Source: Pyronema omphalodes | Lineage: Eukaryota; Ascomycota; Pezizomycetes; Pezizales; Pyronemataceae | NCBI GenBank assembly: GCA_024516155.1 | Contig: JAJJXM010000011.1 | Coordinates: forward strand, 715,501-779,500 | DNA length: 64,000 nucleotides | Direction: 5' to 3' | Shown: positions 11,996 through 24,224 of the stretch, piece after piece | Numbering within the stretch: position 1 is the first letter of the stretch | Layout of the letters: each line of letters begins with the position of its first letter | Program-made: the position numbers and the translations under genes | The notes under the pieces: generated by a model | What the model saw: the letters and a program-made list of their open reading frames with translations, nothing else | What the model was told of the DNA's origin: nothing | Databases searched by the model: none

Positions 11996-14900
11996 AGCAC
12001 TAACACCGGAAAAATTGCAATAATTAACCAGCATCCAACCCCCCCCCCCCCCCCTCATCACCACGGTCCACGGATAATACCCCGCAAAATTATTATGAGC
12101 CGTGGCTGTTTTAACCTTTTGTTTTTACATAAGATCTACCTTTCATTCTGGGGAAACCTATGAACATCGGATCCGGCCGAAGTAATCGAGACTCGGGAGT
12201 CCCGATAATCTTGGTCTTGGTACTAGGTATTAGGTAGGTGGCTTGTGAATATCTGGGAAGTAAACAGCGAGGGAACATGGTACATACAGTACATAGAGGT
12301 AGGAATAAACAAATAAACAGCGGGGGAACATGTACATGTACATGGTATGGATATAGGTATAGATGAAGGTGGTACATACGGTAGGGTAGAAATAAGATGT
12401 AATAAACGAAACGACATACTAAATATACGAAATATACGAAACATCATACATACATCGTATGTACGCATATATTCAATGGTCATAAGCGACATGACACCCG
12501 ATGTTAAGCGCAGCATACATAGCTTAACTCATCTTGACTTTATCTTGGCTTTATGTTAGCTTAGTTTAGACCAGACACCATACGTATCAACAATCATTGC
12601 TTTTTTTTGCAAATATCTTCATCTTTATGTACTCGTGCCGTACATGGCATCTCATCTCGTCTATAGTATCGTCTCGTCTCGTCTCGTCTAGTATATAACA
12701 CCATATCGTCTCGGTGAATTTCTGTCACAAGTTCCATGGATAAATACACCTACCATATGCCATATGGTGCTGGTCTTCTCCGATGTCTTCGCCGATGCCA
12801 TGCCAAGATCATGGCGTGCTTGACTACCATATGTACATTGATAACCGATAACTCCACCGGTGAACTATCGTCTGGGCATCGCAGCGGCTTACCTCGTCTA
12901 CTGAAATAAGCATAGCAGGAGATGATCTCGTTCGGTTATTAGGTATGTACGGAATCAGAACGCAACACAGGATTGCAGCTTGCATGATAGCTTAGAAAGC
13001 GAGGAAGATGAGAGGAGGATGAGGAGAGTTAAGGTGGGAAATCTGGAATGAGTTTAAGCGAGAAGATTTGAAGCGAATAGAGCAGAGCAGAACAGAGTAG
13101 ATCAGAACAGATTATCGCCGGTAAATTCCATTCATACAACAGACGGAACCTTCCTGCATCATACTCTCGGTTCCCAAGGGGGAAACCTCGCGATATGTAT
13201 ACATATATCACAATTTTCTTAAACTCTTTGTCGGTTTTGAGGAGAAAAATCGCGATCTGTATACATATACATATATCACAATAAAATATCTCAATTACCG
13301 TACCGTACCGATATCATATCGTATCATGTCGTGCATACATACAGTGCATAAATCATAATCTTTTGACACTATAACATGAGTGCTTTTATATTCCCCCCCC
13401 CTCCCCCCCCAGTCCATCCCAGCCTTCTAGAATTCAACGTGAAACATATGTATGAAAAACTCAACTTTGAAATGCGATGTATCACACGTCCACCATACAT
13501 CCACCATTCACCTACTGTGCTTCCAGTACATACCCACCGGAAATCTTTATGGTGCAGAACATACAACCGGAGTTCTCACCGTTCCATTCTCCGTCACTCG
13601 GCGGTTCCTAAACGCGGAAGGAGGAACTAGGAACTACAACATTTATGTATGGTGGCGAACGGACTAATGGATAGGACAGATATGTAGGATGGGGCTAGGG
13701 AAGTTAGCGCTTATTTTGATGGGCTGTGGATATGTATCTACATATGTATGCCACATGGGACTTGGCTGGATTTGATGGATGGGATGGGATAAAAGCGCTA
13801 ATGGAATGGATGGATCGGTGGATGAAAGAGGAAGGTTATCGTGTGATGTGATGATGCATACATGAAGTTTGATGATGGTTGATGGTTCGTTATGAACTTC
13901 GGGATGCCCAGCAGGGGAATTGTGAAACCCTTCTACATACCAGGGAAATTGAAGCTTCATGAATTAACTGGAGAACCTGGCCCTTGATAGAAATCAAAAT
14001 CAGAAATTGAAAACTTCATGGCCAAACAAACTCCTGTATTTTATTGTTTTCTCTAATCGAAGAGAATCCAGAAACCCTTAAATCTCCAGATCATCAAAAA
14101 TGATTTTCGCCACCGATACTATTGTCCATATAACCACATCCCATCACATCGCGATTCAAAATAATGGCGTGAAATTTGAATACCTCATACATAACTTCCA
14201 TAGAAACCCACCGGTCTTCCGCCGGTTTCCTCCAGATGTTTTGTTTTTTCTTTTTCTGATTCTGATTCTGATTCAAATTCAAAAACACATTTATCCGAGT
14301 CGGACCGGTAGTACATACCGCGGGTGGCGTTTCTTAGACATAGACATAGACATACTTATAGTCCATCCCGTGAAATAATCCATCTCCTGGAATAGATACG
14401 GTTTCACGTGTCTATTTCAGAAGCCACCGCTACACTCAATGTACTCGGTCTGCCTATCGCTCGGTCATGATTCAGTCGGTTGCTCGCTCGGTCTATCGCT
14501 CGGTCTATCGCACGGTTAGCAATGGTTCACTTCAAACCATGTATAGCGGGAAATCCTAAAGTAACTTCTGAAACATAATCTCAGTAGTACGTTACGGATC
14601 TTGCAAGCAGCGATACGCTACCGGGTATATAAGTGACTGGTGACTATGTAGGTAACTGAGTGACTGGGTGGTTGAGCTTCGGCTATGGTTTATGGGGTTA
14701 TGGGGTTCGGTATTCCCGGGGGCGGGGCAGAAAGGAAGGCTTAAAGTGTGACGGAGTGATATCGGTTGTTTTTTTTTGTTGGAGGTGGTGGCGAGTTGAT
14801 GATGGCGGAAGATTTTTGATTACCGTTGTGCAGTGATGATGTGGATGGATTGAGTACTATATGTCACTCTGCACACTGTAGAGTAGGAGTTGATAGGAGT

Positions 14901-15134
14901 AGATGTAGTAATAGGGAGTAGTATGCTATGTTTACTACATTCTGTACTATGCCATATTATGGTGTATAAAACAGCTTTGATGGTTCTAATAGTTCCAACG
15001 CCTCCAGCGACTCCAATATCTTCAGCGTTTTCTTGGGCTTTATTATCCAGCTTCTCACTGGTTCCCATGCAGCATGCTGTTATGAACTTTTCTAGAATCC
15101 TACTCTTCACAGTATGGACCGTATGCTGGTATTT

Positions 15135-15320
15135 CCTTTTTTCTTTTTATTTTTGTTTTTCTTTTTCTTTTTTTTCTTTTTTTTCTTTTTTTTTCTTTTT
15201 TTTCTTTTTTTTTTCTTTTTTTTTTCTTTTTTTTTCTTTTTTTTCTTTTTTTTCTTTTTTTTTCTTTTTTTTTCTTTTTTTTTCTTTTTTTTTTTTTTTC
15301 TTTTTTTTTCTTTTCTTTCG
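15135..15320. repeat. ~185-nt homopyrimidine tract (T8-9 C)n
   Basis: On the plus strand nearly every base is T or C, arranged as runs of about 8-9 T separated by single C over about 185 nt. Apparent Phe-rich plus-strand and Lys-rich minus-strand reading frames are by-products of this repeat. Confidence 0.95.
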
Positions 15321-18068
15321 TGTTTTCCATTTCATAATTCCTACACACATATTAATATCTATAGTACCCCAAATCCTCTCGACACACTGTTTTTTTTCTT
15401 TTCAATCCCAGAACGCTGCACCATACATAACAAAGAATCCCAGAGAATATGTTATATCCATATACACCATATACGTTATGTCGATATTCATTATGCATTA
15501 TGCATTATGGGTATGCGAATATTTTTATACATACCAAACACGCCCATGATCAACACTATACTCCCAATACACCATACTCTAAATTACGATCGACACCTTC
15601 TATAGATGCGTGGATGTGTGGATACACCCGCATCCCGCATCCCGCATCCCGTGTTTCAAGGCGTTCATGGGTAATGAGTAACTACATACAGTCGCGGGTA
15701 TGTATTTCTTGACACCGGGTGCCGTAACTACTTATACCGTATGTACAGGGGCATACATACATACATACACCACATGGAGTCATGGATTCGACGGATCAGC
15801 AGTGCAGATGGATTAAGTTGGTTTTGGATGAAATTAAAGCTGTGACTGTGACTGTGGTTTTGACTTTGGATATTGGTTTCGTGTTGATTTTGGTGTTGAT
15901 TTAAAGATACACAGGTAGATGTTTTTGTGGCCGGGGGTTTGGAAAAATAACTATTGATGATGGTAATATAGTATATACATACGATATACATAATTGATGA
16001 GAGCACATAGGTAGATAATAACATAGCGTGGAAATGATATAAAATAAATAAGTATTTCGAAATGGGAATACAAGGAATAGGAATATTATATTCAGTATCT
16101 ATGGTATATGCACTATGTATCAAAAGATAACTTACTGTAACTACGTTGGTTATCGGGAGACTAATCAAGGTCGGGGATGCACCCGACCAAGCCTAGCATG
16201 CCCCGAAAAAATACCGTCTGCGCCGGCGTTCTACGCCATTATGTGGGGTAGATAGAAAACTCCGGTACCGATATATTCTCCCGAAGTTCCGGAGCCTCCG
16301 GACAAAGCCGCATTACAGCCATCACAGCAGAGCATCGCAGGGTCTAAGTCGGAATCCTAGGTTTGTGATATTTCCGAGTTTTACCCCGGAAATCTAGAGA
16401 TTAGAGTATGTGGATAAGTCACTGTAGTAGATGAGATAAGGACCTTTTTCGGAGGTGTAGCTTTAGTATTAGGATATATATATAGTACACAAGGTAGATG
16501 ATGTAGATGTAAGAAGCCCCCCCCCCCCCCCCAAACAACAACCCGGTAAAAGGTAAATCCGGTCTTTCTTATCTCTACATCTCCACATCGGAACACCCTA
16601 ATTGCTCTGTAGAAATATCGATATCTGCCGGTAAGAAGTAAACCTTATCTCTCTACTCGTATCTCTTTCAAAACACACCCGAGTCGGAATCGGAAAAATT
16701 CTTTCTCCCTCGAAGATTTTCCGGAGGACTCAAAATAGACTTAATCATGTTTTTGAATCTCCGGACCGATATCAATATCGGAAAAAAACCCCTGGTCATC
16801 GCCGATAATTTGAGTTTAATCAAAAGTGCCATGGAAATAGTAATAGTATACGTTATATCTACATGTACATAGCAAAATTGTGCCATGTATGATCACTGTA
16901 ACATAAGCTCGCCGTGGTAATAGGTATTAGACTACTGGACTAGTAGGAATTAGGACACTTTCTTTATCTAGATTTTATAGGCGGCACAAAGTACTTTGAA
17001 ACTTAATCAACAGTAGATTCGTAACGTACGTAACTCAACTTTACTTCCTCCTCCAATCTTGAAGTAACCTCGTGTGTACACCCTGTGTCGTGTGAGGATC
17101 TAGCTATGCTCGCCCTCCTGGATTTTCAATCTAAATCCGAATACATATGATGAACCCTTTTTTTCTCTTTCCTCGTGGCTTACATATGATTCCATAAGCG
17201 ACATTAGTTTGAAAAAAAAAATCTAAACCTGATTTCTCCGGAGTCCGCTGTGCTATGATTAATCCCCCCCGTGTGCGCACTGGTGACCGTACACTGCACA
17301 ACCGTAAACCGGGTGAGAACCCATGCGTAGTTTATTCCCATTAACTAAGCAACCATACCTCGGCCCCGGAAGTATCCGAGCCCGGAGTCGGAGGCTCGGA
17401 GCATCTCATCAAGCCTCAAAGCTCGCCGCTCAATTCCATGTAACCCTATGTACATTCCGTACCTACATACCCAGATGATCCTATGATGGGGCATACATGG
17501 ATACATAGACCCCCTTCCAGTCCCTGCCCATAATCCAGAGAATCTAAACTCCCAGATAGACAGAGAGCCTCTATGTAAATATACTGCGCCCAACTGTCAG
17601 TACATGTAGTCGTATGTAAATCATTAGCCCCCATCCCCCACCTACGCGGCCCGGTAAAGCAGTAGCGGCAGTGCAGTGTATCTTCCCGACTCGAAACCTC
17701 CGACCCGAAACCAAAGGTTCAAAGAATCCGAAAATTCCGAATACATACCCACCCCCACCCACCCTAACTACGCCAAGAAATCGCGCCCCGCGTCACAAAC
17801 CGACGAAACATCTCTACGATACTACTGTACGCGTCCACGTTCCCTCCTTCCACGCGTCAACCAGCAACGAGAAATCTGCAACCAGCAACCAGAAACCAGC
17901 AACGAGCATCTCACTCCTCTCTCCTCTCGTTTAACTACCGCATCCCGTACCCTGCACCCCGCATCCCTCGTTGCGTCAATTCTGGATCTGGGTTTGGATT
18001 TCGATACTCGTAGCTCAGATTAGATCAACTCAACTCAACTCACACCACGAACCACCATTGTCATCGTC

Positions 18069-18713
18069 ATGTCAGCGCCTAGCAAAGATACGGTTCCTCC
18101 TCCTCCTGCTCCGTCGTCGCAGCCGCAGCCGCAGCCGCAACCTTCCGCCGAAACTCCCGCTGCCAAGAAACAGGAAACGGAATATGAGAAAAGTAAAGAG
18201 AAATTCAATGGGTATGATTTTCCATGTTCTATAAGATCTACACAGATCAGGTCTACGCAATTACACCTCCCCACCCCCCCACAAAAAAAAAATAAAAAAA
18301 TAAAAAATAAAAATAAAAATAAATAAAAACAAAAAATTACGACGGTTACCGGTTCCATAAAAACCCAGAACCATGTAATAATCCATAAACACACCTGAGC
18401 TAACGATTACTTATGATATTACAAAAAAATACAGAAAGGCAATGAGTGAATACTTTGATCCCTGCCAGGAAGCTGCTGCTAGAAGTTTACGATGTCTTGC
18501 TAGAAATCAGCATGATAAGGATTTGTGCAATGACTATTTTGCGTATGTTTCTCCTCTTTTTCTTTCCTTTCCTAACTTTTAGAATTGCTGCGTCGGTGAT
18601 TGACTGGACTGGCTGACTGACGGATTGTGATTTCTTATAGTGCCTACCGGGATTGTAAGAAGCAGTGGATAGAGGAGCGGAAAGAGGAGAGGAGAAAGCG
18701 ATGGGGATTTTAG
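18069..18713 (+). CDS. COX23: COX23-like twin CX9C mitochondrial protein
   Basis: Small intermembrane-space protein implicated in cytochrome c oxidase assembly and imported by the MIA40 relay. The model has three exons (18069-18211, 18435-18542, 18641-18713) encoding 107 aa. The N-terminal 35 residues are a disordered Pro/Gln segment. The folded part contains [15 protein letters not shown] and LCNDYFAAYRDC, the paired CX9C motifs, followed by the conserved KKQW and a basic C-terminus. Both introns interrupt codons and restore phase exactly. Intron 1 is long for this window (223 nt) and carries a C-rich run followed by AAAT repeats. The gene is tail-to-tail with the RING gene, with a 275-bp gap. 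Relatives such as COX17/COX19 are shorter or differently spaced, so COX23 is the best fit. Confidence 0.88.
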
Positions 18714-18988
18714 TTATCAAAGGTGGTGTGATGCACAAAGTATCACAGCATAACAATCACTTGTATATTATTTGATACCCAAAATGAGCAAAGAAGCACA
18801 TGTAAAATTTCTTCTACCAATCCCAGCCAAGGGAAAAAAAATAGCGATATAAAAAGGGGCAGCAAAAAAACCAACATAATTTATAACAAGTATCAAAACT
18901 CCATATCGCACTCACTTATCATAACACTATGTAAAACACAATTCGTAACAAAGGGTATCCAAAATCTCAAAACTTTCCCATGCGCTCC

Positions 18989-21966
18989 TTAAAAAACATT
19001 CCTATCATCTTCATTTCCAATCACTAACATCGGCCCACCCCCGCGCTGGTTGGCCGGCCCTCCTCCTATCAATGCTCCTAAACGATTTCCACGAAGGCTT
19101 ACACCGCCTCCACTCGATTGCTGTTGCTGCTGTTGTTGCTGCTGTTGTTGTTGCTGTTGCTGTTGGCCCTGCTCCTGGTTCTGCTGTAATGGCCCCCCGC
19201 GGTTGATCATTCGCATCTGGTTTTGTAGAATCATCTCCCCGCGAGCTCTGATATCCTCAACTGTGAACCTCGAACTGCCACCAGTTCGGGTCTGGGGTTG
19301 GTTTGGAGACTGTCGGTTTGGTATCTGCTGCTGCTGTTGCAAAGCTTGTGGCTGTTGTTGTTGCTGTTGGGCTTGTTGGGCTTGTTGTTGCTGCTGTTGC
19401 TGCTGCTGCTGCTGAGCCATAGGAGACAGCGGCTGCTGCCGCGTAGGGGACAGCATTGGCTGTTGCATCCGTTCCTCCAGACTTCCAAACGTAGCCCCAG
19501 ATACAAACACACCCGCCGCCAGCGGTGAACTGGGGGTGGTAGAGTTTGCACGTTGGCTAGCACGGGATCCTGCTGTCCCACGTAGTCGGTGATTCGATTG
19601 TCTAGATCGAACCCGGACACCCATGGGACTTGCAATCCTCTGGGGGCTGTGGAAATGAGATAGAATTCCACTCCAGTTGTGGCTGTGAGAGTTGGCTAAT
19701 CGCGGTGATAGCGATGTGGCCCGGGCTGAGCCCCAGGGGTTATTATTGGGGGTCGGTTGTGCAGGACTTGAGGTTCCCGGGATAACCGATGGAAATTGAC
19801 GTTGGGGTGTCTGACGTTGTGGTGTCTGACGTTGTGGCGTTTGGCGTTGTGGCGTAGGAGGATTAGATGATTGCAGTGGAGAAAACGGTGGTGGGGAGCT
19901 GAGCATTCCTCGTAGAGGAGTTGTGCCTCTGCTCCCTGCACCACTACGACGACCGGATGCATTTCTAGGAGTAATAGAACGTGCAGGAGAAACAGAGGAT
20001 GAATTACGACCTAGAGCATTGTATTGTGTTTCGCGAAGCTGTTGAGAGTGAGATGCGAATAATCCCGCAATGTCGGGATTAATTTCCATGCTCAGACGAT
20101 TCGCTGCCCGATTCGCTGCTGCTCGGTTCCCTCCGCTGGCGTTTCTTTGGTGGGTTGAAAAATATCCGCTCCTCGTCTGATTCGTCTGTGCTGGATTCAC
20201 TGGCACTCCGTTGCCGCTCTGTGTTTGGGAACGCCGACTATTAGTAATTCGTGGGCGTCCATAAATGGGTACTTCGGACTCACTGGCGGAGTCCAGTTCT
20301 ATTGGCTGGTGTACAGAGCTACCTGCGGTGCGTCTATTCTGCTGTCTATTGTTTCCGTTTGTATTATTATTGCCTGAATTTTGTTGCAGGCGGCCTCCGC
20401 CCATTCGAATATCGCCGTCCTCATCTTCTTCAGGGACGCTAAATACACTGTTGGGTCGCATGATATTCCCTATATGCCTGCCACCAGTGGTCTGGGGGCT
20501 CAGCATATCGTCATCTTCATCTTCGTCTTCCGTTGCCGTATGATCGGTCTGGTTTCCAAGAAGTGCTTGGTAACCATTTACCTCTAAGTCTTCTTCGTCC
20601 TCGTAGTCACTCGAAAGAGACACATGACCACTCTCATAGCCTCCAGATCGCGAAGTATATGGTCTGTTTCTTGCCGGTGCTGAAGATGCCTCAGAGAACG
20701 AAGACTCGGCATCCTCATCCTCGTCATCTTCGTTAACGATTGGTCGAGCATTACGCCTCCGGGAGGCACCAGCGGGTTGAACTGGCGAGGACGTGTTCTG
20801 TGACGTTGGAGACACGCTCAATGCCCAAGGACCCCTTCTACGGGGTGCCTCTGGGCTAGAGTCGTCAATAAATTCTGCCAGACTACCCGCCGTGCCGTCG
20901 GTGTCTTCGCCATCATCTTCCTCTTCCTCTTCTTCACTGTCATATAAATTTTGTCGACGACGACCATGGCCACCATTCCGCCTATGGTTATCCATGGGCC
21001 CGTCCTCATTATCAAATCCGTCATCATCTTCATCATCCTCTGCATCTTCCCAATCATCCTCCTCGCCAACGACGCTTTCTGGCCATCTCATAGGAGCCAT
21101 TTGGATATCCAGTTCGCTCCCATCTTCGGTAGAACTTACAACAGTAGATTCATAATCGTCATCCTCATCTGACATATCCTCCCCATCTCTCGCCTCCCTT
21201 ACTCGCACACCACAGTTTGGATTTTCACACCTTCCACCATGAACCTCCCATGTGCATGTCGGGCATCTCAATACACCATCATCCGGATCCCTTATTCCCA
21301 GTAAAGGTGCTGGTTTAAGGGCAAAAATCCCTTTGAATAGCCCTGGGCCACCTCGAGCCCTATCCTTCTGACATTGATCTCTCATTTCCATCTGTAATTT
21401 GCGCATTTCTGCCCCACTCCCCACTGGAGACGTCACCTCCGCGCGGCTGACGAAAATCTCAATCATATCCCGGAGCTTATTCAATTAGTTCAATCCTCAG
21501 AGAATGAAGGCGTAGCTTACCGCATATGCCGGCGATGGTTCAATCTTGACTTGCTCCCGACATTGTGGACAAAGCCGTTGCTTTCTGCTCTTAGCTTGGC
21601 CTACCCATAATACAATGCACTATCTTCGTTAAATTATGTACTGTGGATATCCACATAGTTTCAACTTACTCCGTAGCAGTAAACATGACCACACTGAAAG
21701 AAATATGGCTCGAATAGTAGCTCCTGACAGATAACACAGGTGCAGATCTTCCGCAGCTTTTCTAGATCGGTTTTAAGCCCCTCAATTATCTCATCTTTTG
21801 AATCATTTGTAGTGGCATTAATCCGCAATGTGTCTGTGCTGTTTTGCCCCCGTGGACTCCGAACATTAACACCTCCTGTTCGCACAGCCGCCGACGATGT
21901 AGATGGAGATGACGACTGTCTAGGAGATGACGAAGCGCGGCCGTATGGGTTATTAATGTTGTTCAT
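18989..21966 (-). CDS. RING-finger E3 ubiquitin ligase, Gln-rich, 960 aa
   Basis: Exons 21966-21670, 21619-21521 and 21475-18989 give 960 aa. A short coiled segment leads to a perfect C3HC4 RING: C77, C80, C92, H94, C97, C100, C116, C119. C100 is supplied by the first codon of exon 2, which confirms the splice. A second Cys cluster (C203, C206, C215, C220) follows. The next ~650 residues are predicted disordered: acidic Asp/Glu runs, Ser/Arg/Asn-rich stretches, four tandem QRQTP-type units, and polyglutamine tracts encoded by mixed CAG/CAA near residues 790-830 and 895-920. By family knowledge the RING recruits an E2; the substrate is unknown. The CGHVYCYGCIVLW pattern is typical of an uncharacterised ascomycete RING family. 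CAG/CAA length polymorphism between strains is likely. Confidence 0.85.
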
Positions 21967-24224
21967 CTTTTTAGTGTGTCGTGACGAGTCGTAAGAAACG
22001 TAGGGATTGTAAAGTATTAAGAACTGCTGCGGGGTTACGTCAGGTGAGGTTCCACACTACACATATTGACAAAGAACACGGGTAGCTCAGAGGAGGAGGG
22101 ATGGCATACCTAAAAGGAAATACAAGAGACGCAAAGGTTTTGTACTGGCAGGTGTACAGACGTCGTCGTCTGCGTTGCGACCTGTCGACCTGCAGCTAAA
22201 GGTCTAGGTCTCTGCTGGAGTGTTGGTGTCGAGCGGACCGGCTTCGGGGTTACAGTGACAGGTAAGACAAATGGCGGCTGTGTATCCTGCTGAACGATGG
22301 TTGTGAAGTTGTGGATTCTCCGATGGCCGTGGAGGCGAATTTTCCAGCAGGTGATGGTGGTTATTCGTAGTGTGATCGACGCTGCCTCACGGTTGGTGGG
22401 AAGCGGTTGCGCTGCTCTACTAGTTCCTCGCTAGACTCCAGCTGTTGCTGGTCAGCGGCGCGCCGAAGCTCACCACGCCGTCCAACTCTGGGCGGCTGCG
22501 TGTGCATCACCGAGTCCCGGGGTTTCTCTGCAGAGCAATAGACCCTTTTTGCACACCGAAAAGAGTTTAATTGTATCTTTCTGGGTTAAGCACAACCACT
22601 GATGAGCACTCGGCCATCTCGGCCATCTCGACCATCCCACAACAGATACCGAGCAACAACTTCACGAAAGACATCAATTAAGTCACGTGGACACGGCCAC
22701 TGCTGACAGCAACTTCACTTTTTCGTTTCACTAATAACCCCTCCACACCTCGCGTGCATGCATAAATAAATGCCTCGATTATTATGATGCAAGAAACAAT
22801 GCGGAGATACTATTTCCCGGACGAGCAGAGTCGACGGACACGTGTACTGCCAACAACAGCATCGAAAACAAATCCCAGAAACTATTCACAGTCCTCTCTG
22901 CCAGCGCACCAAACAGTTGTGTTGTCAGAAACGAGTCAGGGATGGGGTTCCACGAAAGTCTTGTAGGGTATGCATTCCGTGTATTGTGGCCTAACTTTTC
23001 TGGTACATTCAGCGTTTCCTTTGGCTTTGAGAGGGATTAGTCCATGGTCGATTCTGGAAGCTTTACTAAAGCTCTAAAGCTGACCCACAGAAGTGTGGGG
23101 TGGGTGGGCTAGTTTAAAATTCATGGTTGATCATCACGGATAATGAGGGTAGGGCTTCAAGCTGTGCAGTTTTGTGGTTATATTTCTTTAAATATAAGGC
23201 TTAACGCTAATGAAATTGATATTTGGGGAATAGTTTCTACAGGCTCTGCTAATTTGTTTCCGGAAAGCACTTACGGTATGACTTTGAGACGGTTGAGCTG
23301 TTATCAAGCTGGTTCTTTCTGGTTAAATCCTGGGTTATCCTGCTACTTGACACCGAAGATAACATGAATGTCTATAGCATTTCGGTATGAAACGTGACTT
23401 GTATGTATTGTGCCGGCACTTCTTGAACCAATGGGATTTTTCTATTGAAGAAGCCCAGTTCCCTTGCCGCTATTAATTCAACCGGCTGCGAAAGGTATCC
23501 AATCCTTGGATGTATTTCGAGCCTTAACACCATGATCCAAAGATTTAACTGTTACAGATTAAAGTCAATTTCTTCTCTACCTTATTCTGCGGTACGTTGC
23601 TTCAAGCAACCGAAGTCGCGAGTGCCATTTAATGAATAGTCATAGGCCTTCATGGGGAGTGTTGATTTGTGGTAAAGCCGTTACAAGTGTTATCATGAAA
23701 ACTTCAAGGACATATTGTGGTTGCATTAGCTCGTTAACATCAGACTCGCCACAGCCAAAACTGTCGCACAGTGGTAGAAATGTTGCCGCGACTAGCGCAT
23801 TCTGGCACAGTCTGATGGGTGAAATGCTGCTTTGGCAAATAACTATTTGCGGACAGTATAGCATCGAATGAAAACCAAGTGCTGACTGCCGTTGCCTATT
23901 TTACTACCCAATTCGCAGAAGGCATGGCATATACGGACGTATTCATTGATCCTGAGTCTGCCATCCTCCCGATTCCGTCTGGGCCTCTCAGGAACCCCAT
24001 ATCAAAGACGGATGCTACTCGAGCCACTACTCATCCACCTCCATTTCCAACTGTAGAAATAAACCAGTTTTTCACCCCTTTTTCTTCCTCTTATATCCTC
24101 TTCCATTCTCCTTTTCCACTTTACAACTGTACAAATTGACAATTGCAGCAGCGATCTTGCTGGCGTACTGCAGGTATCGATAGTCGATAGAATCTGTTAA
24201 GCTACCAATTTTTTCACTTGGATA
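21967..24224. other. Intergenic, divergent promoters
   Basis: The region separates the RING gene (minus) from the unrecognised gene at 24225 (plus) and must contain both promoters. Open frames such as 22784-22966 and 23143-23367 show no family resemblance or splice context, and I regard them as chance. Confidence 0.55.

Larger units (their letters stand above)
9137..18068. other. Nine-kilobase gene desert with simple repeats
   Basis: No gene can be supported. The first 500 bases presumably contain the permease promoter. The rest contains CAC/GGT trinucleotide runs (9539, 10960), a ~28-bp direct repeat CTCGAGGCTTGGCACA (10041 and 10070), poly-C tracts (11607-11625, 12040, 13393, 16518), a 20-22-bp CACTAACACAACACAACAAC tandem (11938-11995), CGTCT repeats (12660-12690), a long pyrimidine tract (15135-15320) and many CATA/GTAC microsatellites. 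Open frames here are short, repeat-driven and disagree between strands. Confidence 0.6.

Noticed and set aside
14890..15605. Phe-rich plus frames and Lys-rich minus frames of up to 219 codons
   Set aside because: They are produced by the (T8-9 C)n repeat, with no coding character outside it.
19050..19528. Cys- and Leu-rich plus-strand frames
   Set aside because: They are antisense readings of the polyglutamine CAG/CAA tracts of the RING gene.
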